Source: Lamellibrachia satsuma
Lineage: Eukaryota > Annelida > Polychaeta > Sabellida > Siboglinidae
Length of the DNA stretch: 64,000 nt
Direction of reading: 5' to 3'
NCBI GenBank assembly: GCA_033239005.1
Contig: BSQZ01000041.1
Coordinates: forward strand, 372,501-436,500
The notes below the pieces were generated by a model. The model did no database searches. It saw only the letters and a list, made by a program, of their open reading frames with translations, and was not told the DNA's origin. Both the position numbers and the translations under genes were made by a program. This document shows, one piece after another, positions 46,540-58,649 of the stretch; position 1 is the first letter of the stretch, and every line of letters starts with the position of its first letter.

Positions 46540-48197
46540 CAACATGACGCTGCTATGATATATGTGGTGTCCCGATTAAACTTCGTGCAGGATGCACATG
46601 CTTTGCACGGTCCAGCCCGGTTAGTCTGGGGGCTGTTTTTAAGGATTTTATCGGCAGTTTGACCACTTAATATTATTATTATAATTAATTTCTATGGCGC
46701 CTGTATCCTCAGGAACCTGAGCTCAGAGGTGCAACAAAACATAATCATTAACACGGACTCAAACAGGAACGTGCAAAAGTCATTATCAGAACGATGGATA
46801 GCCGAAGATTTAAGGTAGAAATGCAATTTGGAATAAATATGTCTTGCGTTTTTCGGAAGATGTAGTTTCAGATGTTTTCAAAGTGATGGGAAGGTCATTC
46901 CAGGCCTTAGTTGCAGCGACTGAGAAAGCACGTTTGCCCAAGTTAAGTTTTATTTAGGAATAATGAGTTGTTGTGAAATTGATGCCTATGTTGGCCCGTT
47001 GACCGAATCAAAGACTGTAGTAAACAATATTATAATTTTTTTCTCTGTATTCGTTCAAAGTTTGCCTGTGTAAAAAAGTCATGTTTACAAACTATTTATT
47101 GTCTTTTTTTAGAAAAAGACATTCTACTTTTTAATTTGACCCTTAATTAGAAAGCTCTAATTATTACCTAGGAGAAATATCCCCATAATAATGCACGCAC
47201 GCACGAACGGTCACACACAGAAAACAAAAATCTTTTTAACACGTTTACATGCTGTCAGCCAGTTCAAATCTTCTTTGAGCACATCTGCACAAAACTGGCA
47301 CTAAAAGTACAACTTGCTTATTGTATGTTTGATGTCTGAGCATCACAATATAATTATAATGAAGTCAGCTGACATTCACACTATACAGAATCTACACTGT
47401 CAGTCTCTTCAGGTACGTTCAGTATTCAGTAAGTTGTTTTAGTGCAATAACAAAAAAAATAAAACAACAACAACAAACTACCAAGACAACAATAGAATCG
47501 CCCTTTCAAGAGCATCAAAATTTGCAAATCAGTTGAAATTCATGAATATACTTGACTATATTACAATATCTAAATATACACTGTCAATCTCGTCAGGTAC
47601 ATCTTAAAGGGATATCTCAAACCAAGCTCAAATCGCCTTCAGATTACCAAAGCAATGTGTTTGTGACAACGCCAAAGGCGATTTCATAGACAACATCGGT
47701 ACATCTATGTACAGTGTAAGTGTCAACAGGTGTGTACACAAAGTGTCTACAGGTTTGTACACATCTACCACTAGGCACACCCTCACCCCCCCATGCACAA
47801 AAGGGCACTACAAGTGTGAACATTTCAATAGTTTCCTGTTTCTTCCCCCTCGTGAAGGCGTGAAGTTGTGATTGTTGTTCCTAAGAAAAGCATGGAGGCG
47901 TATGTTAACAAACAAACCCACTGCATAGTCTCTCGTTGTACATTCACCCGTGTACAACAGACAAGAGCGTTGCTTTCAAGTTATTTGTTGAGACAAAGAC
48001 GGAGTCTACTGCGGACTTTGTCCATGTGTAGAAACTGCCCTGACGTCTTGAAAACACATTCCGTAAACGTAGCCTGGCGAAGGTAGAGTCGGAATTGTTC
48101 AGGTGTAGGATTGTCGCAGTGACCCCTTTTCCTATAATAACCGAGAAGAGGTTTTCTACACAGTCCTGATTCAGAAGAGGTTTTTTACACAGTCCTG
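46540..48197. other. Non-coding, with a 34-bp duplication at the right end
   Basis: No exon of the Ly6-type gene could be defended here. Near 48145-48197 the phrase CAGAAGAGGTTTTTTACACA and GTCCTG is present twice next to the Harbinger-like element. Confidence 0.5.
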
Positions 48198-49063
48198 CCA
48201 GGGGGCCGGTTTCATGTCGCCTACTTAAACTACGCAGTTACTTAGCGCTACGCCAGTGCGTAAACTCAAAATTTTGCATAGCTAAGTAGTTGCGTAAAAC
48301 TAAGCAAGTCGAGTTTTATGTAGCGCTCCAGGGGCCGGTTTCATGTCGCCTACTTAAACTACGCAGTTACTTAGCGCTACGCAAGTGCGTAAACTCAAAA
48401 TTTTGCATAGCTAAGTAGTTGCGTAAAACTAAGCAAGTCGAGTTTTATGTAGCGCGCCTGACCTATTTCTTAACTAAGAATGCGCGTAAGGTTATCACGT
48501 GGTTAGATGAGTCGTTATCAACGGGCAATCCCCGGGATTCCCCTTCCCATAATCCCGTTAGTGACATGGCGAAAGCACGCGACACAGTCGACAGCGTTAA
48601 TACTCGCAGCATGCCACAATTTCACAGTATAAATTGAGGAACAATGCGACCAATCTGCGAAAGAAACAGAAAGCGATTGCTTATTATTTACTATGCCGGC
48701 TATATACATCGTTTATGTGACCAATCTGCGAAAGAAACAGAAAGCGATTGCTTATTATTTACTATGCCGGCTATATACGTCGTTTAAGGAGGTCAGCAAA
48801 CAGGCCTATGCCAGTCAATAGTGTCAGTGTCCAAATAATTATCAGACTTCCAGTGTTTATTATTGTATTAAAGTTACCAAAAAGAAAAGCACAGTTTGAT
48901 TAACACAACTTATTTTATTAATGTACATAACGTTTTTTTAATGAAAGTTCAATACATTAATTATTAATTCATTATAAATTCACAGTTGTCAACGCTGTAG
49001 CTTGTAGGCAACTAAAATACAGTTTTCCATGTTCTTATCCAAAATTTTCAGTGAAGGTCTGCT

Positions 49064-49537
49064 TCACAGCTTGATGAATGACAGTTCCAGTCTCTGATGC
49101 GGTTTTACAACCCTTAATGAGGATTCCTGCTGATGTGTCAAGTGTTCGTGGAAGAGAACGTATCGCGATACGAGTCGGGCGAACGAAGCAGCCACTCTGT
49201 GGACTGCTTTAGACACTGTTGCCTTGCTAGTTGCTAATGCCAAACAAAATCGCCGACAACCACTTAAAAAGTTATTATATTGTACACGCAAATAAGCGCA
49301 AGGCGACAAGACTTTGGAGCGTTGCTGTGAGCCAGCCTTTTTGTGAAGAAATAAAAACGTTGTCAGCCGTCAAATCGACTAAGTCTATGATGTCATCACG
49401 ACAAAAACGGTACCTATTAAACACTTGACATCATCGTACATTTCGAAAGGGTGCGTTTTGTCTCTAAACACTCCATTCCAGCGTAATCCTCATCTTGCTG
49501 CGTCATTTAGTCGACGTACTTGTCGGAGAGCCGCCAT
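49064..49537 (-). pseudogene. PIF/Harbinger transposase N-terminal fragment, unit 1
   Basis: The ATG at 49535-49537 begins MAALRQVRRLNDAAR, then a stop. The frame continues with GVFRDKTHPFEMYDD. After a frameshift it reads NRYRFCRDDIIDLVDL and LQSLVALRLFACTI, then after another break CLALATSKATVSKAVHRVAA. These match, in order, the VFRDR..P...YDD, RYRF.R..I..L, LQ.L.ALRF.A and VSK.TVS..VHRV blocks of HARBI1-like transposases. The helix-turn-helix-like STVS block is present, but the catalytic DDE part is absent. Confidence 0.72.
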
Positions 49538-50256
49538 TTTGAAAGTCCCTAAGAACTACTTAGTTGACTTACGCCAAGGGGGTAGGAGACGCAGGCTAAG
49601 TAGGGTGTTGCGCCCACTGCGTAGTCTAAGTAGATGACATGAAACGCGTTAATTCATAAGACAGTCATCTTAGCGCTAAGTAAACTTTCTTAGCCGCTAA
49701 GTAGGCGACATGAAACCGGCCCCTGACCTATTTCTTAACTAAGATTGCGCGTAAGGCTATCACGTGGTTAGATGAGTCGTTATCAACGGGCAATCCCCGG
49801 GATTCCCCTTCCCATAATCCCGTTAGTGACATGGCGAAAGCACGCGACACAGTCGACAGCGTTAATACTCGCAGCATGCCACAATTTTACAGTATAAATT
49901 GAGGAACAATGCGACCAATCTGCGAAAGAAACAGAAAGCGATTGCTTATTATTTACTATGCCGGCTATATACATCGTTTAAGGAGGTCAGCAAACAGGCC
50001 TATGCCATTCAATAGTGTCAGTGTCCAAATAATTATCAGACTTCCAGTGTTTATTATTGTATTAAAGTTATCAAAAAGAAAAGCACAGTCTGATTAACAC
50101 AACTTATTTTATTAATGTACATAAGATTTTTTTATGAAAGTTCAATACATTAATTATTAATTCATTATAAATTCACAGTTGTCAACGCTGTAGCTTGTAG
50201 GCAACTAGAATACAGTTTTCCATGTTCTTATCCAAAATCTTCAGTGAACGGTCTGC

Positions 50257-50730
50257 TTCACAGCTTGATGAATGACAGTTCCAGTCTCTGATGCGGTTTT
50301 ACAACCCTTAATGAGGATTCCTGCTGATGTGTCAAGTGTTCGTGGAAGAGAACGTATCGCGATACGAGTCGGGCGAACGAAGCAGCCATTCTGTGGACTG
50401 GTTTAGACACTGTTGCCTTGCTAGTTGCTAATGCCAAACAAAATCGCCGACAACCACTTAAAAGTTATTATATTGTACACGCAAATAAGCGCAAGGCGAC
50501 AAGACTTTGGAGCGTTGCTGTGAGCCAGCCTTTTTGTGTAGAAATTAAAACGTTGTCAGCGGTCAAATCGACTAAGTCTATGATGTCATCACGACAAAAA
50601 CGGTACCTATTAAACACTTGACATCACCGTACATTTCGAAAGGGTGTGTTTTGTCTCTAAACACTCCATTCCAGCGTAATCCTCATCTTGCTGCCTCATT
50701 TAGTCGACGTACTTGTCGGAGAGCCGCCAT
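50257..50730 (-). pseudogene. PIF/Harbinger transposase N-terminal fragment, unit 2
   Basis: A near-identical copy of the fragment at 49064-49537, with the ATG at 50728-50730. Differences from unit 1 are scattered single bases, including one A fewer in the AAAAGTTATTATA run. It carries the same frameshifts and premature stop, so the decay predates the duplication. Confidence 0.72.
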
Positions 50731-51074
50731 TTTGAAAGTCCCTAAGAACTACTTAGTTGACCTACGCCACGGGGGTAGGAGGCGCAGGCTAAGTAGGGTG
50801 TTGCGCCCACTGCGTAGTCTAAGTAGATGACATGAAACGCGTAAATTCATAAGACAGTCATCTTAGTGCTAAGTAAACTTTCTTAGCCGCTAAGTAGGCG
50901 ACATGAAACCGGCCCCTGGTTCAGACAGCTAGTCAGTAGAAATTTTGCCTGATGATTATCTCGAAGGTCAACCCACAAGAACAGAATGCTTCGAATGGCC
51001 ATCAACCATCCTGATAGGCAAGGCAGTTTTCTGGTGCTCCCAGACTTGAGTGATAATATCCAGTCGATGGTTAA

Positions 51075-52237
51075 ATGGCGAGACTCCTTGTGACCAGCTT
51101 TCTGTGGTGGTCCGGACTTGATGCAGAAAGTAAAGTCAAAGTTCGCAGTTACGTAGTATGCCAAGAACACAGCAAGTTGCCATCCAACGCAAATTTGCAC
51201 CCATGGGAATGGCCAGGCAAACCGTGGTATCGTGAACCCATCGACTACGCTGGACCGGTAGAGGGGAAGTGATCATAGTATTTGTTGATGCGCATTCCAA
51301 ATACATAGCTGTTCATGTCGTGACATCTGCAACTACTGCTTCTACGTTACTGAAGTTGCGTCAAACATTTGCGACACACGGACTGCCGTGTACATTGGTG
51401 TCTGACAATGGAACAGTCTTTACAAGTCAAGAATGTCAAACATTTTGTAAGATAAATGGTATCAAGCACGTTCGCAGTGCGCCATACCATCCGACAAGCA
51501 ACGGACTTGCAGAACGAGCTGTACAAACACTCAAAGCAGGACTGAAGCAAACCCCTGGTCCAGATCTCGAGACCAGGATGTATCGTTTCTTGTCGCGTTA
51601 CCGTCTAACACGTCAAACTACAACAGGTCAAACACCGGCAGAAATGCTGATGATGAGACGTCCACGATTCAGACTTGATCTTGTGTATCCAGCTTTGGAC
51701 AATCGTGTGCTGAACAAACAAACGGCTGCCCAGTAGCACCAGGGTGTTGCGTTGTCACCGCGTGAAGTCTACGCGGGTGATACGGTTTGTGTGGTGAACT
51801 TCGCTGGTATCCCAAAATGGTTGCCCGGAGTACTCCAGACAAAATTGGGTCATGTGTATTTCACAGTTGAATTGGTTGACGGTCGAATCTGGAGGAGACA
51901 CATTGATCACATACATCTCCGAATTCCCGAGGAGAGTGGTGTTGATGCTGGAACGGCGCCACCAGTGTCGACAGGTGTTCGTGCCTTTGTGAAAGAGGAG
52001 CAAGAGAGGGTTGTACACGTATCAAATTCAATGAGATCGTCAGTGACTACGACCGACTACATTGTTGGAGTGACTGGGCCAACAGAGGTGGCAGGTAGAG
52101 ACATTGCATCGACTGAAGTCGAACAGACTAATGATGTGCGCAGGCCGACAGAGGTTGCAGATACAGTGATAACGGAATCTGGAGATCTTCGCAGATCTAC
52201 TAGAGGGCGCAAACCACTTGTAGAACTGAACCAGTAA
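51075..52237 (+). pseudogene. Ty3/gypsy-type integrase and pol C-terminus, frameshifted
   Basis: The first frame (51075-51272) reads FLWWSGLD, then CQEHSKLPSNANLHPWEWPG and IDYAGPVEGK, the end of the integrase zinc-binding region and linker. After a frameshift at about 51270 the core continues: FVDAHSKY (first catalytic Asp), VSDNGTVFTS (second Asp), and NGLAERAVQTLKAGL (catalytic Glu), then QTPAEMLMMR. A stop at about 51734 separates it from 51752-52237, a C-terminal domain with GDTVCVVNF and WRRHIDHIHLR. The element is truncated upstream, where the Harbinger-like repeat ends about 150 bp away. Confidence 0.87.
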
Positions 52238-52430
52238 TTCATGAACTGCGGATTATGTTGCCATTGAGTTGAACACGGAACGTTGCCTCTGAAGCACTTA
52301 CTTGGTTAAACAGTGCTTATAATCAGTTTGAACTCTGAATATTAATCTTTGGGCATAATTATTTTTGAACTGATTTGTGATCGTATAGACTTTGACGTAG
52401 ATTGCTCACGTTATAAGTTCTAATATATAC

Positions 52431-52439
52431 AGGGAGGAA
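52431..52439 (+). other. Probable polypurine tract and start of a 3' LTR
   Basis: AGGGAGGAA is immediately followed by TG at 52440, about 200 bp after the integrase stop. A polypurine tract directly before a TG is the expected junction with the 3' LTR. The LTR end cannot be fixed because the 5' LTR is absent. A CA followed by CAGGGAG near 52898 is one possible end. Confidence 0.4.
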
Positions 52440-53426
52440 TGCGGTGTTCCGTCTACCAATAGTCGATTTGTGTTTTACGGCAACCGCAGTCTGGCGTGCA
52501 CGGAGCCGTGCTCGGGCCTCGTGTTGTGTGTACGATCATGATAGTAAAGTTTGTGTTGTGTATATCGTACTATTTCCCTGGTGGGTCTTTCAACAGCAAA
52601 TCCAATATGAAGACATAACGCCGCCCCGACTTGGTCGGCCGATTTTTGCATGACACAACAATTAAAATGCGTATGCTCAAGTTCTAGTGTTGTACGTAAT
52701 GTTTGAAACGCGGTAGGATTACTGCATTAGTTTTCCAAAGGATCGCAAAATTCAACCCGCCAAATGCGCCAACCCGCCCAGATCTCCCCTGTTGTCACCG
52801 GCGTTGTTTTCGTCTCACGACAGATTTTGCCTCATTTTGTGATCTCGCTGGATCTCACATTAACTACGTCATTACTCAGACGTTAGTCCGATATACACAG
52901 GGAGTATAAATGTCTGACAACGCTAACTTTTTCGAAGAAAATTATGCATAAACAGGTTTTGAGACATATTTTCGCATATCTACTCAAGTTCGACATTAAT
53001 CACCAGGTGGCCTTACTGGTACGACACATCAGTGCTTTTGTAAATATACCTTATTTCACTTTATCTTAAGAAAATGTACGCAACTATTCGTAATAACAAA
53101 AGTAATCGAACGGCCACGTGATTTGTAAGTATTTAATGGGTTGCATATTACTGCACAGTGAGGCTTTTTTGAAGACGCTTTTTCTTTTAAAGCAAATTCC
53201 AGCGGTAGCCTCGCTTTGCCTTTGAGAAACGTATATTTCCGTCGTTCGATATAATATTTTTATTGGTAAATAGTTCACTCACACGAACTTTTCTAACAAC
53301 TTGTTTATACTCGATATATGAAATAACCGGTAGCTGTTTTGAATATTTATTCCATGCATAAAAGTGTCTTAAATTCAGATTTGTTTGCAAAAACAGCATA
53401 TTATATTACCTAACGCAGAAACACGT
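52440..53426. other. Possible 3' LTR followed by non-coding DNA
   Basis: No coding frame of note. The first few hundred bases may be LTR (see polypurine tract). The rest is AT-rich and unremarkable. Confidence 0.35.
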
Positions 53427-53605
53427 GCGCACGCACGCACGCACGCAAGCACACACGCACGCAAGCACGCACGCACGCACACATATAATGTTTGTATTTG
53501 TACAGGCAGTCGCAAGTACTGCCCACTCTTGATTGTGGTTAGTCGTCTTGAATGAATGAATGGATGAATGGATGAATGGATGAATGAATGAATGAATGAA
53601 TTAAT
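53427..53605. repeat. (CGCA)n and (GAATGAAT)n microsatellites
   Basis: CGCA/AGCA units occupy about 53427-53483, and GAATGAATGGAT units occupy about 53551-53600. No gene content. 53610-53949 is AT-rich without features. Confidence 0.92.
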
Positions 53606-53949
53606 TAATGTTTATTTCCACATAGGTATATTTGTACATGTGTATGCAACAACAAACGTTACATTTCTTGTGTTGTGGAAATGGAGAAAGCTGAAGTGAA
53701 ATACTTAGTAAACGCTTTCCACATTCCTGTTACTATATGCAATAAAAGTATGACTGCGCTACATAGCAGTAGACCAGACAATTAGCATATGCTACATACC
53801 AATATAAAAATTTAAAATAAAAGAAAAGATACACATTTGACATGAAATGAACAGTTCGTTATTACAAACACCGCAAACATAGTGTAAACTCTAAAGGTGC
53901 AGTACTACTGTGTGCGACATATAGTTATCACAGTTTTATTTGTTTCGTA

Positions 53950-54355
53950 TATAACCTGTTGCGTCACTAGGCCTACATGGTATGTTGCACCACTACATGG
54001 TATGTCGCACCACTACATGGTATGTTGTACCGCTACATGGTATGTTGTACCACTACATGGTATGTTGTACCACTACATGGTATGTTGCACCACTACATGA
54101 TATGTTGCACCACTACATGGTATGTTGTACCACTACATGGTATGTTGCACCACTACATGGTATGTTGTACCACTACATGGTATGTTGTACCACTACATGG
54201 TATGTTGTACCACTACATGGTATGTTGCACCACTACATGGTACCATGGTAAATTAATGGGTGACTAGGCTTGGTCCCCTTTGACCTCCCCCTTTGACCTC
54301 TCCTTTGACCTCCCCTTGACCTCTCCTTTGGGAGATCCTAGATACGCCGCTGTTC
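53950..54355. repeat. Family A, copy 2, with 20-bp minisatellite
   Basis: The left edge ATAACCTGTTGCGTCACTAG is followed by 14 units of TACATGGTATGTTGCACCAC (53973-54246, exactly 20 bp each). Family sequence then resumes with AATTAATGGGTGACTAGGCT, four short CTTTGACCTCC units, and the right edge GATCCTAGATACGCCGCTG. In copies 1 and 3 the 20-bp array is absent. Confidence 0.9.
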
Positions 54356-54985
54356 ATTATAATCCGAATCGTCGTGAATGCATTTGACTACGGTAATTGC
54401 TGATTGCAAGAAATACACTTTGTTTATTTTTTAAGTTGTTGGTGGTTTAGAGCAGCCCCTTTGATAGTTGCTAACACCCTCATCAGCATACTAAAAAACG
54501 CATCCCTCATTTACTTCGTGAAAAACGTTCTGATGAGAAATCCGTGAATATGTGTATATGTCTTTATCAAATGTGCACCGGGTGACCCTAGTAAGGTGAA
54601 TAAATAGCAACACAATAATAACGTATTTTAAAGTAGATGTTATCATTGCTATATGTATAACGTCCAGCGAAAATCAAGTATAATGGATAATCTGATTCAT
54701 TTACAATTGGCGTTAGCGCCAGTGACCATTATTGCCTTTCCATCATGGACCCCTTGGACAAAACGCCCAATGGTTTTCTGTAAACGTTCACAGCACATTA
54801 AATATCAAATAACTTTTGCTGTGTGTTTGCTTTAGTTGATCAGAAAAGCAAACCTAACTTTGAGAAGGTTCCTCAATGTTGATTTTCAAATCTTGGTGCG
54901 TTCAGTATAATAACCACTGTTCTGTTGATGTGCGAGCGTTTTTTACCACCACTCCCCACTCCAATATCTCCCTCCCTAATTCCCA

Positions 54986-55020
<35 letters not shown>

Positions 55021-56429
55021 CGTGTCTACTGCCGATACCAAACATGGTGGAAATGTAGTGTCCCCATAGCTGGCGTTAAGGTGTTAAACTGTCGTGCAGT
55101 CATGCACTGTGCTTAGATAGCACGACCCATAGAAGTGTTACAATCAATAATTCAGGCGTTGATGATCCAACCAATCCACTTAATATTTAGCAAAATCAAG
55201 TCGTTGCGCTAAAAACAGCACCTCGGCTAAATAGAACGCTCGTGTCAGATCAGGACACAACCTGCGACTGAACCCGTTGGGTGGTATTGCATGTTGACCC
55301 AGACGCCACAGCGTGACGCTGGAGGCAATCGTCACGCGCCACAGGTCTCGGCGTCGTCACGCCTCATCGGTCTCGACGGCTGCTCCGTGGACATATCGCA
55401 CCAGCGAGTCGAACTCAGGACATCACTTTCAAACCAGCACCCGACACCTTACGCAACCCCCTGGTAGTCCGTCCTTCCCACACTTGCCACGTCACATCGG
55501 CGCATTCTCCGGTTGTAACTGTCCCTATCAATATTGTCAAATAGGCCTATAACAAAACTGGATATGTGTAATAAAGGCGAAAAACAATGACTGGACTCTC
55601 GATGAGCAAATATTTTCATTGTACACTTGTTATCTTGGGTTGATGCGTCGCGTGGCAATCTTTTGTATTATTAATTTAGTATTTTCTTCCCTCCTTAACT
55701 GCTTCTAGCATTCCTCCCTCCACCCCCCCCCCCAACTTCAGGAAATTGTATTTGGTTCATATAGCCACACGTTATGCAACAACGTCTTGTCCTAGCGCTT
55801 GTGGCAACCAGCTGCCGTGCTGGGGTCATTTATTTATTCAAATAGCTGCTTCAATCGGTGGTTCTTAGTCAGTGCAGAGCTCCACGTTGTCAATACATGT
55901 TTACAGTTTGGTCGCGCACTGCGCTCGAGGGCAAGGGTCACGCCAACACCCAATGAACGTCGAATAAAACACCTGCACTGTTTAGGAAAACAAAATTCGC
56001 TGGAGGGCACCACAGGGCCAACGATAATTCGTATAATAACAGAATGCAGCCGATCAAAAGAAGTTGTCAGCATTCAACAAAACGTCGTATGATTTGACAG
56101 AGTAAAAGGATCCAGAAGGTATAAACGTGTGTACACACTGGGTAGAGTAAGTCGGCTGAGAATTCGCGCCTGCATCGACGGTGAGTTTAAGTATGAATTT
56201 CTTTGACGTGTACAACTACGCATTGCATTATAAAAACACGCGTGCACGAAGGCACGCACGCACGTACGCACGCACGCACGCACGCACGCCCAGTGGCACA
56301 CGACGATACCTCATGCCGTCGTTCTTTCCCTACGCCGGTTGAGTTGAGGTTATAACTCCTCATCCTCGGCATCTCCTAACAGGACAGGGTCACGAACACA
56401 GAGGTCGTGGAGCGTGCTTTCTCCTTCAG
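54356..56429. other. Mostly non-coding, small repeats
   Basis: It contains a (CT)n tract at about 54988-55021, the fourth copy of family D at about 55585-55672 (GGACTCTCGATGAGCAAATA), poly-C runs near 55725, and a (CGCA)n run at about 56250-56290. Short frames at 55313-55552 and 55799-56092 have no recognisable content. Confidence 0.5.
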
Positions 56430-56890
56430 TATATACACGCTGTTACTCCAGAGACGTCTGCGATGGTTCGGCCACGTTCATCGGATGGTTGACAGTCGTA
56501 TGTCTTAATTCTGTATGGTGAACTTGTCACTGGGTCGCGGCCTACTGGTCGTCCATATCTCCGCTACAACGACACCTGCAAGCATGACAGGAAGATGGCG
56601 ATCGACACAAACAGCTGGAAGCAGCTGGTGATCAAGACCATTGAAGTCTGACTGTTCAGGAGGGCATCATAAGAGGAACATAGAAACGGTCCACACAACA
56701 GGTTGAGAAGATGGACACCAAAAACAGAGGTCTATAAATCCTGCACCTGTTCAGCCCACTGCCTTCGTCTGCAGCAAGTGCGACAGAGACTGCTATGTGT
56801 CAGAGTGGGGCTCTTGAGCCACACTAGGCAATGCGTAGCACAAAGTTGACCACCACGGCGCAAACCGTCTATTCAAGACAGAATGACAAA
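56430..56890 (+). pseudogene. LINE ORF2 C-terminus with Cys/His finger
   Basis: The plus strand reads RRLRWFGHVHRM, then LYGELVTGSRPTGRP, then NDTCKHDRKMAIDTNSWKQL, and finally CRLRQQV-like sequence with CDRDCYVSEWGS-type and LSHTRQC pieces in shifted frames. The WFGH..RM, GRP..RY..CK.D and C..C...R.GL.SHTR.C order is the C-terminal end of a common animal LINE family that ends in a zinc-finger-like motif. Stops and a frameshift are present. Confidence 0.75.
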
Positions 56891-56959
56891 GTAAAGTAAA
56901 GGTGCGTTCTTATACAGCGCAGTATCCAGTCATCGGGACTGCTGAAATGTTTGATTTTT

Positions 56960-57085
56960 TCGCGTGCAACCTGTTGCGCCACCATACGGTAGCATTCGAA
57001 ATTAATGGGTGACTAAAATTGGTCCCACTTGGCCTCTCCCTTTGTGAGATTCTAAATACCCCACGGAGCATGACCCCGAGTATTA
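56960..57085. repeat. Family A, copy 3, unexpanded
   Basis: It contains CAACCTGTTGCGCCACCATA, AATTAATGGGTGACTAAAAT, a single CTTGGCCTCTCCCTTTG and the right edge GATTCTAAATACCCCACGG. This compact copy shows what the family looks like without internal arrays. 57090-57480 is non-coding. Confidence 0.8.
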
Positions 57086-57479
57086 GCGGGCTACACAATT
57101 GTCACATCACAGGCGGGTGAGTGTAAATATGTTTTGTTGACGTGACCAGGAGGTCTGTTTACTAAGTTTGAACACTGTTTGCCGACTTGAAACATGGAAA
57201 GGAAATGAAGTTGGATATTTTTGACGAGACACTAACCGCCGTAGGTCCCCTGTCTGGTATCTTTGCCATGGGAATTAAACGATCCCACACTTAGGTGAGA
57301 TAAATGTGGACTCACAAAGGGTGGTCTCTATATCTAACCCACAGATACATCGTAAACAAATACTGAATGTATTCCAACCGGAATGAATGAAGAAAGAAAC
57401 TCGCGATGCTCGCCTGCTCAACATCCTCCAGTTGGGAAATCAAGTGACAATAATAGAACTTATGTCAGTGTAATAAGAA

Positions 57480-57700
57480 ATCAACTTCTTCCATTGTGTG
57501 CGGTTCTTCCTACCGTTCCGTTCTTAATACATTTTTGGGCCTGACATTCTTTTCCTCCAGGTGGCTGCTGATGTTGTGGGTCCATCGTAACCCGGGCCTT
57601 CCTCTCGGTCTCTTTCCCGTCATCTTCATGTTCATTGGCACTTCTCTTCTCATCACATGACCAAACCGTCTCCATTTATTCATCTTGATCACTAAGAACT
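57480..57700 (-). pseudogene. LINE RT C-terminal fragment
   Basis: The minus strand reads IKMNKWRRFGHVMRR, then MKMTGKRPRGRPGLRWTH and NISSHLE. This matches the GHV.R and KRPRGRP.LRW.DNI blocks of LINE RT tails. It is a short remnant bordering a minisatellite. Confidence 0.8.
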
Positions 57701-57711
57701 ACAATTTGGGT

Positions 57712-58345
57712 AATCTTGCTCTCCTGTAGAAATTATCATGTCGCGGTCTGTCCTATTTAGTGATCTTGCTCTCACTGTAGAAATGATCATGTCGCGGTCT
57801 GTCCCATTTGGTGATCTTGCTCTCCTGTAGAACTGATCATGTCGCTGTCTGTCCTATTTAGTGATCTTGCTCTCACTGTAGAAATTTTCATGTCGCGGTC
57901 TGTCACATTTGGTGATCTTGCTCTCCTGTAGAACTGATCATGTCGCTGTCTGTCCTATTTAGTGATCTTGCTCTCACTGTAGAAATGATCATGTCGCGGT
58001 CTGTCCCATTTGGTGATCTTGCTCTCCTGTAGAACTGATCATGTCGCTGTCTGTCCTATTTAGTGATTTTGCTCTCACTGTAGAAATTATCATGTCGCGG
58101 TCTGTCCCATTTGGTGATCTTGCTCTCCTGTAGAACTGATCATGTCGCTGTCTGTCCTATTTAGTGATCTTGCTCTCACTGTAGAAATTTTCATGTCGCG
58201 GTCTGTCACATTTGGTGATCTTGCTCTCCTGTAGAACTGATCATGTCGCGGTCTGCCCTATTTAGTGATCTTGCTCTCACTGTAGAAATTATCATGTCGC
58301 GGTCTGTCACATTTGGTGATCTTGCTCTCCTGTAGAGATTGTCAT
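57712..58345. repeat. About 51-bp minisatellite with dimeric pattern
   Basis: About 12 units of GTGATCTTGCTCTCCTGTAG, AAATGATCATGTCGCGGTCT and GTCCTATTTA occur. Two subtypes alternate (CTCCTGTAGAACTG with CGCTG, and CTCACTGTAGAAAT with CGCGG), so the true period is a dimer of about 103 bp. It ends about 110 bp before the candidate secreted-protein start codon. Confidence 0.93.
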
Positions 58346-58454
58346 GTCGCTGTCTCTCCCATTTGATGACACCCTGTATCATTCGCATAGCTTTCAGGCA
58401 TTATCCCATGTAATGCGTGTGTATTGTTTACAGACACCAGCCGGTCACGTCAAT

Positions 58455-58545
58455 ATGGAGTCTGTCAGTCGATGGTGGATCAGTCTTTTGATCGCGATGC
58501 TGGTCGTGGCTTCCGTTACATTTGTTGACGCGGGGCAGATACCAG
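58455..58545 (+). CDS. Exon 1 (signal peptide) of candidate secreted protein
   Basis: The ATG at 58455 opens a 30-codon exon ending at a strong donor CCAG|GTATGA, phase 1. The peptide MESVSRWW continues into the hydrophobic core ISLLIAMLVVASVTF and a likely cleavage after VDA. This is a good signal peptide by eye (short polar start, about 15 hydrophobic residues, small residue before the cut). A TTGTTTACAG acceptor-like site at about 58431 may end a 5' UTR intron. It joins in phase to the exon at 60147. Confidence 0.55.
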
Positions 58546-58649
58546 GTATGACATCACGTTGGATATAAAGTTTCATTGCATGGTAAGGTATTGATGCGAT
58601 TAAATGTAACATTAAATGTAATAACTGTAACATGATAATATAATGCGTG

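Larger units (their letters stand above)
48198..50919 (-). mobile_element. PIF/Harbinger-type transposon, tandemly duplicated
   Basis: Terminal inverted repeats are CCAGGGGCCGGTTTCATGTC (48198 and again 48328) and GACATGAAACCGGCCCCTGG (ending 50919, also truncated near 49722). The left 130 bp is present twice. The interior plus right end is duplicated head to tail: 48457-49721 (1265 bp) and 49722-50919 (1198 bp). The first unit is longer because a roughly 67-bp segment containing GCGAAAGAAACAGAAAGCG is repeated inside it. Each unit encodes, on the minus strand, the broken N-terminal part of a Harbinger transposase. No clear target-site duplication is seen. Confidence 0.8.
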
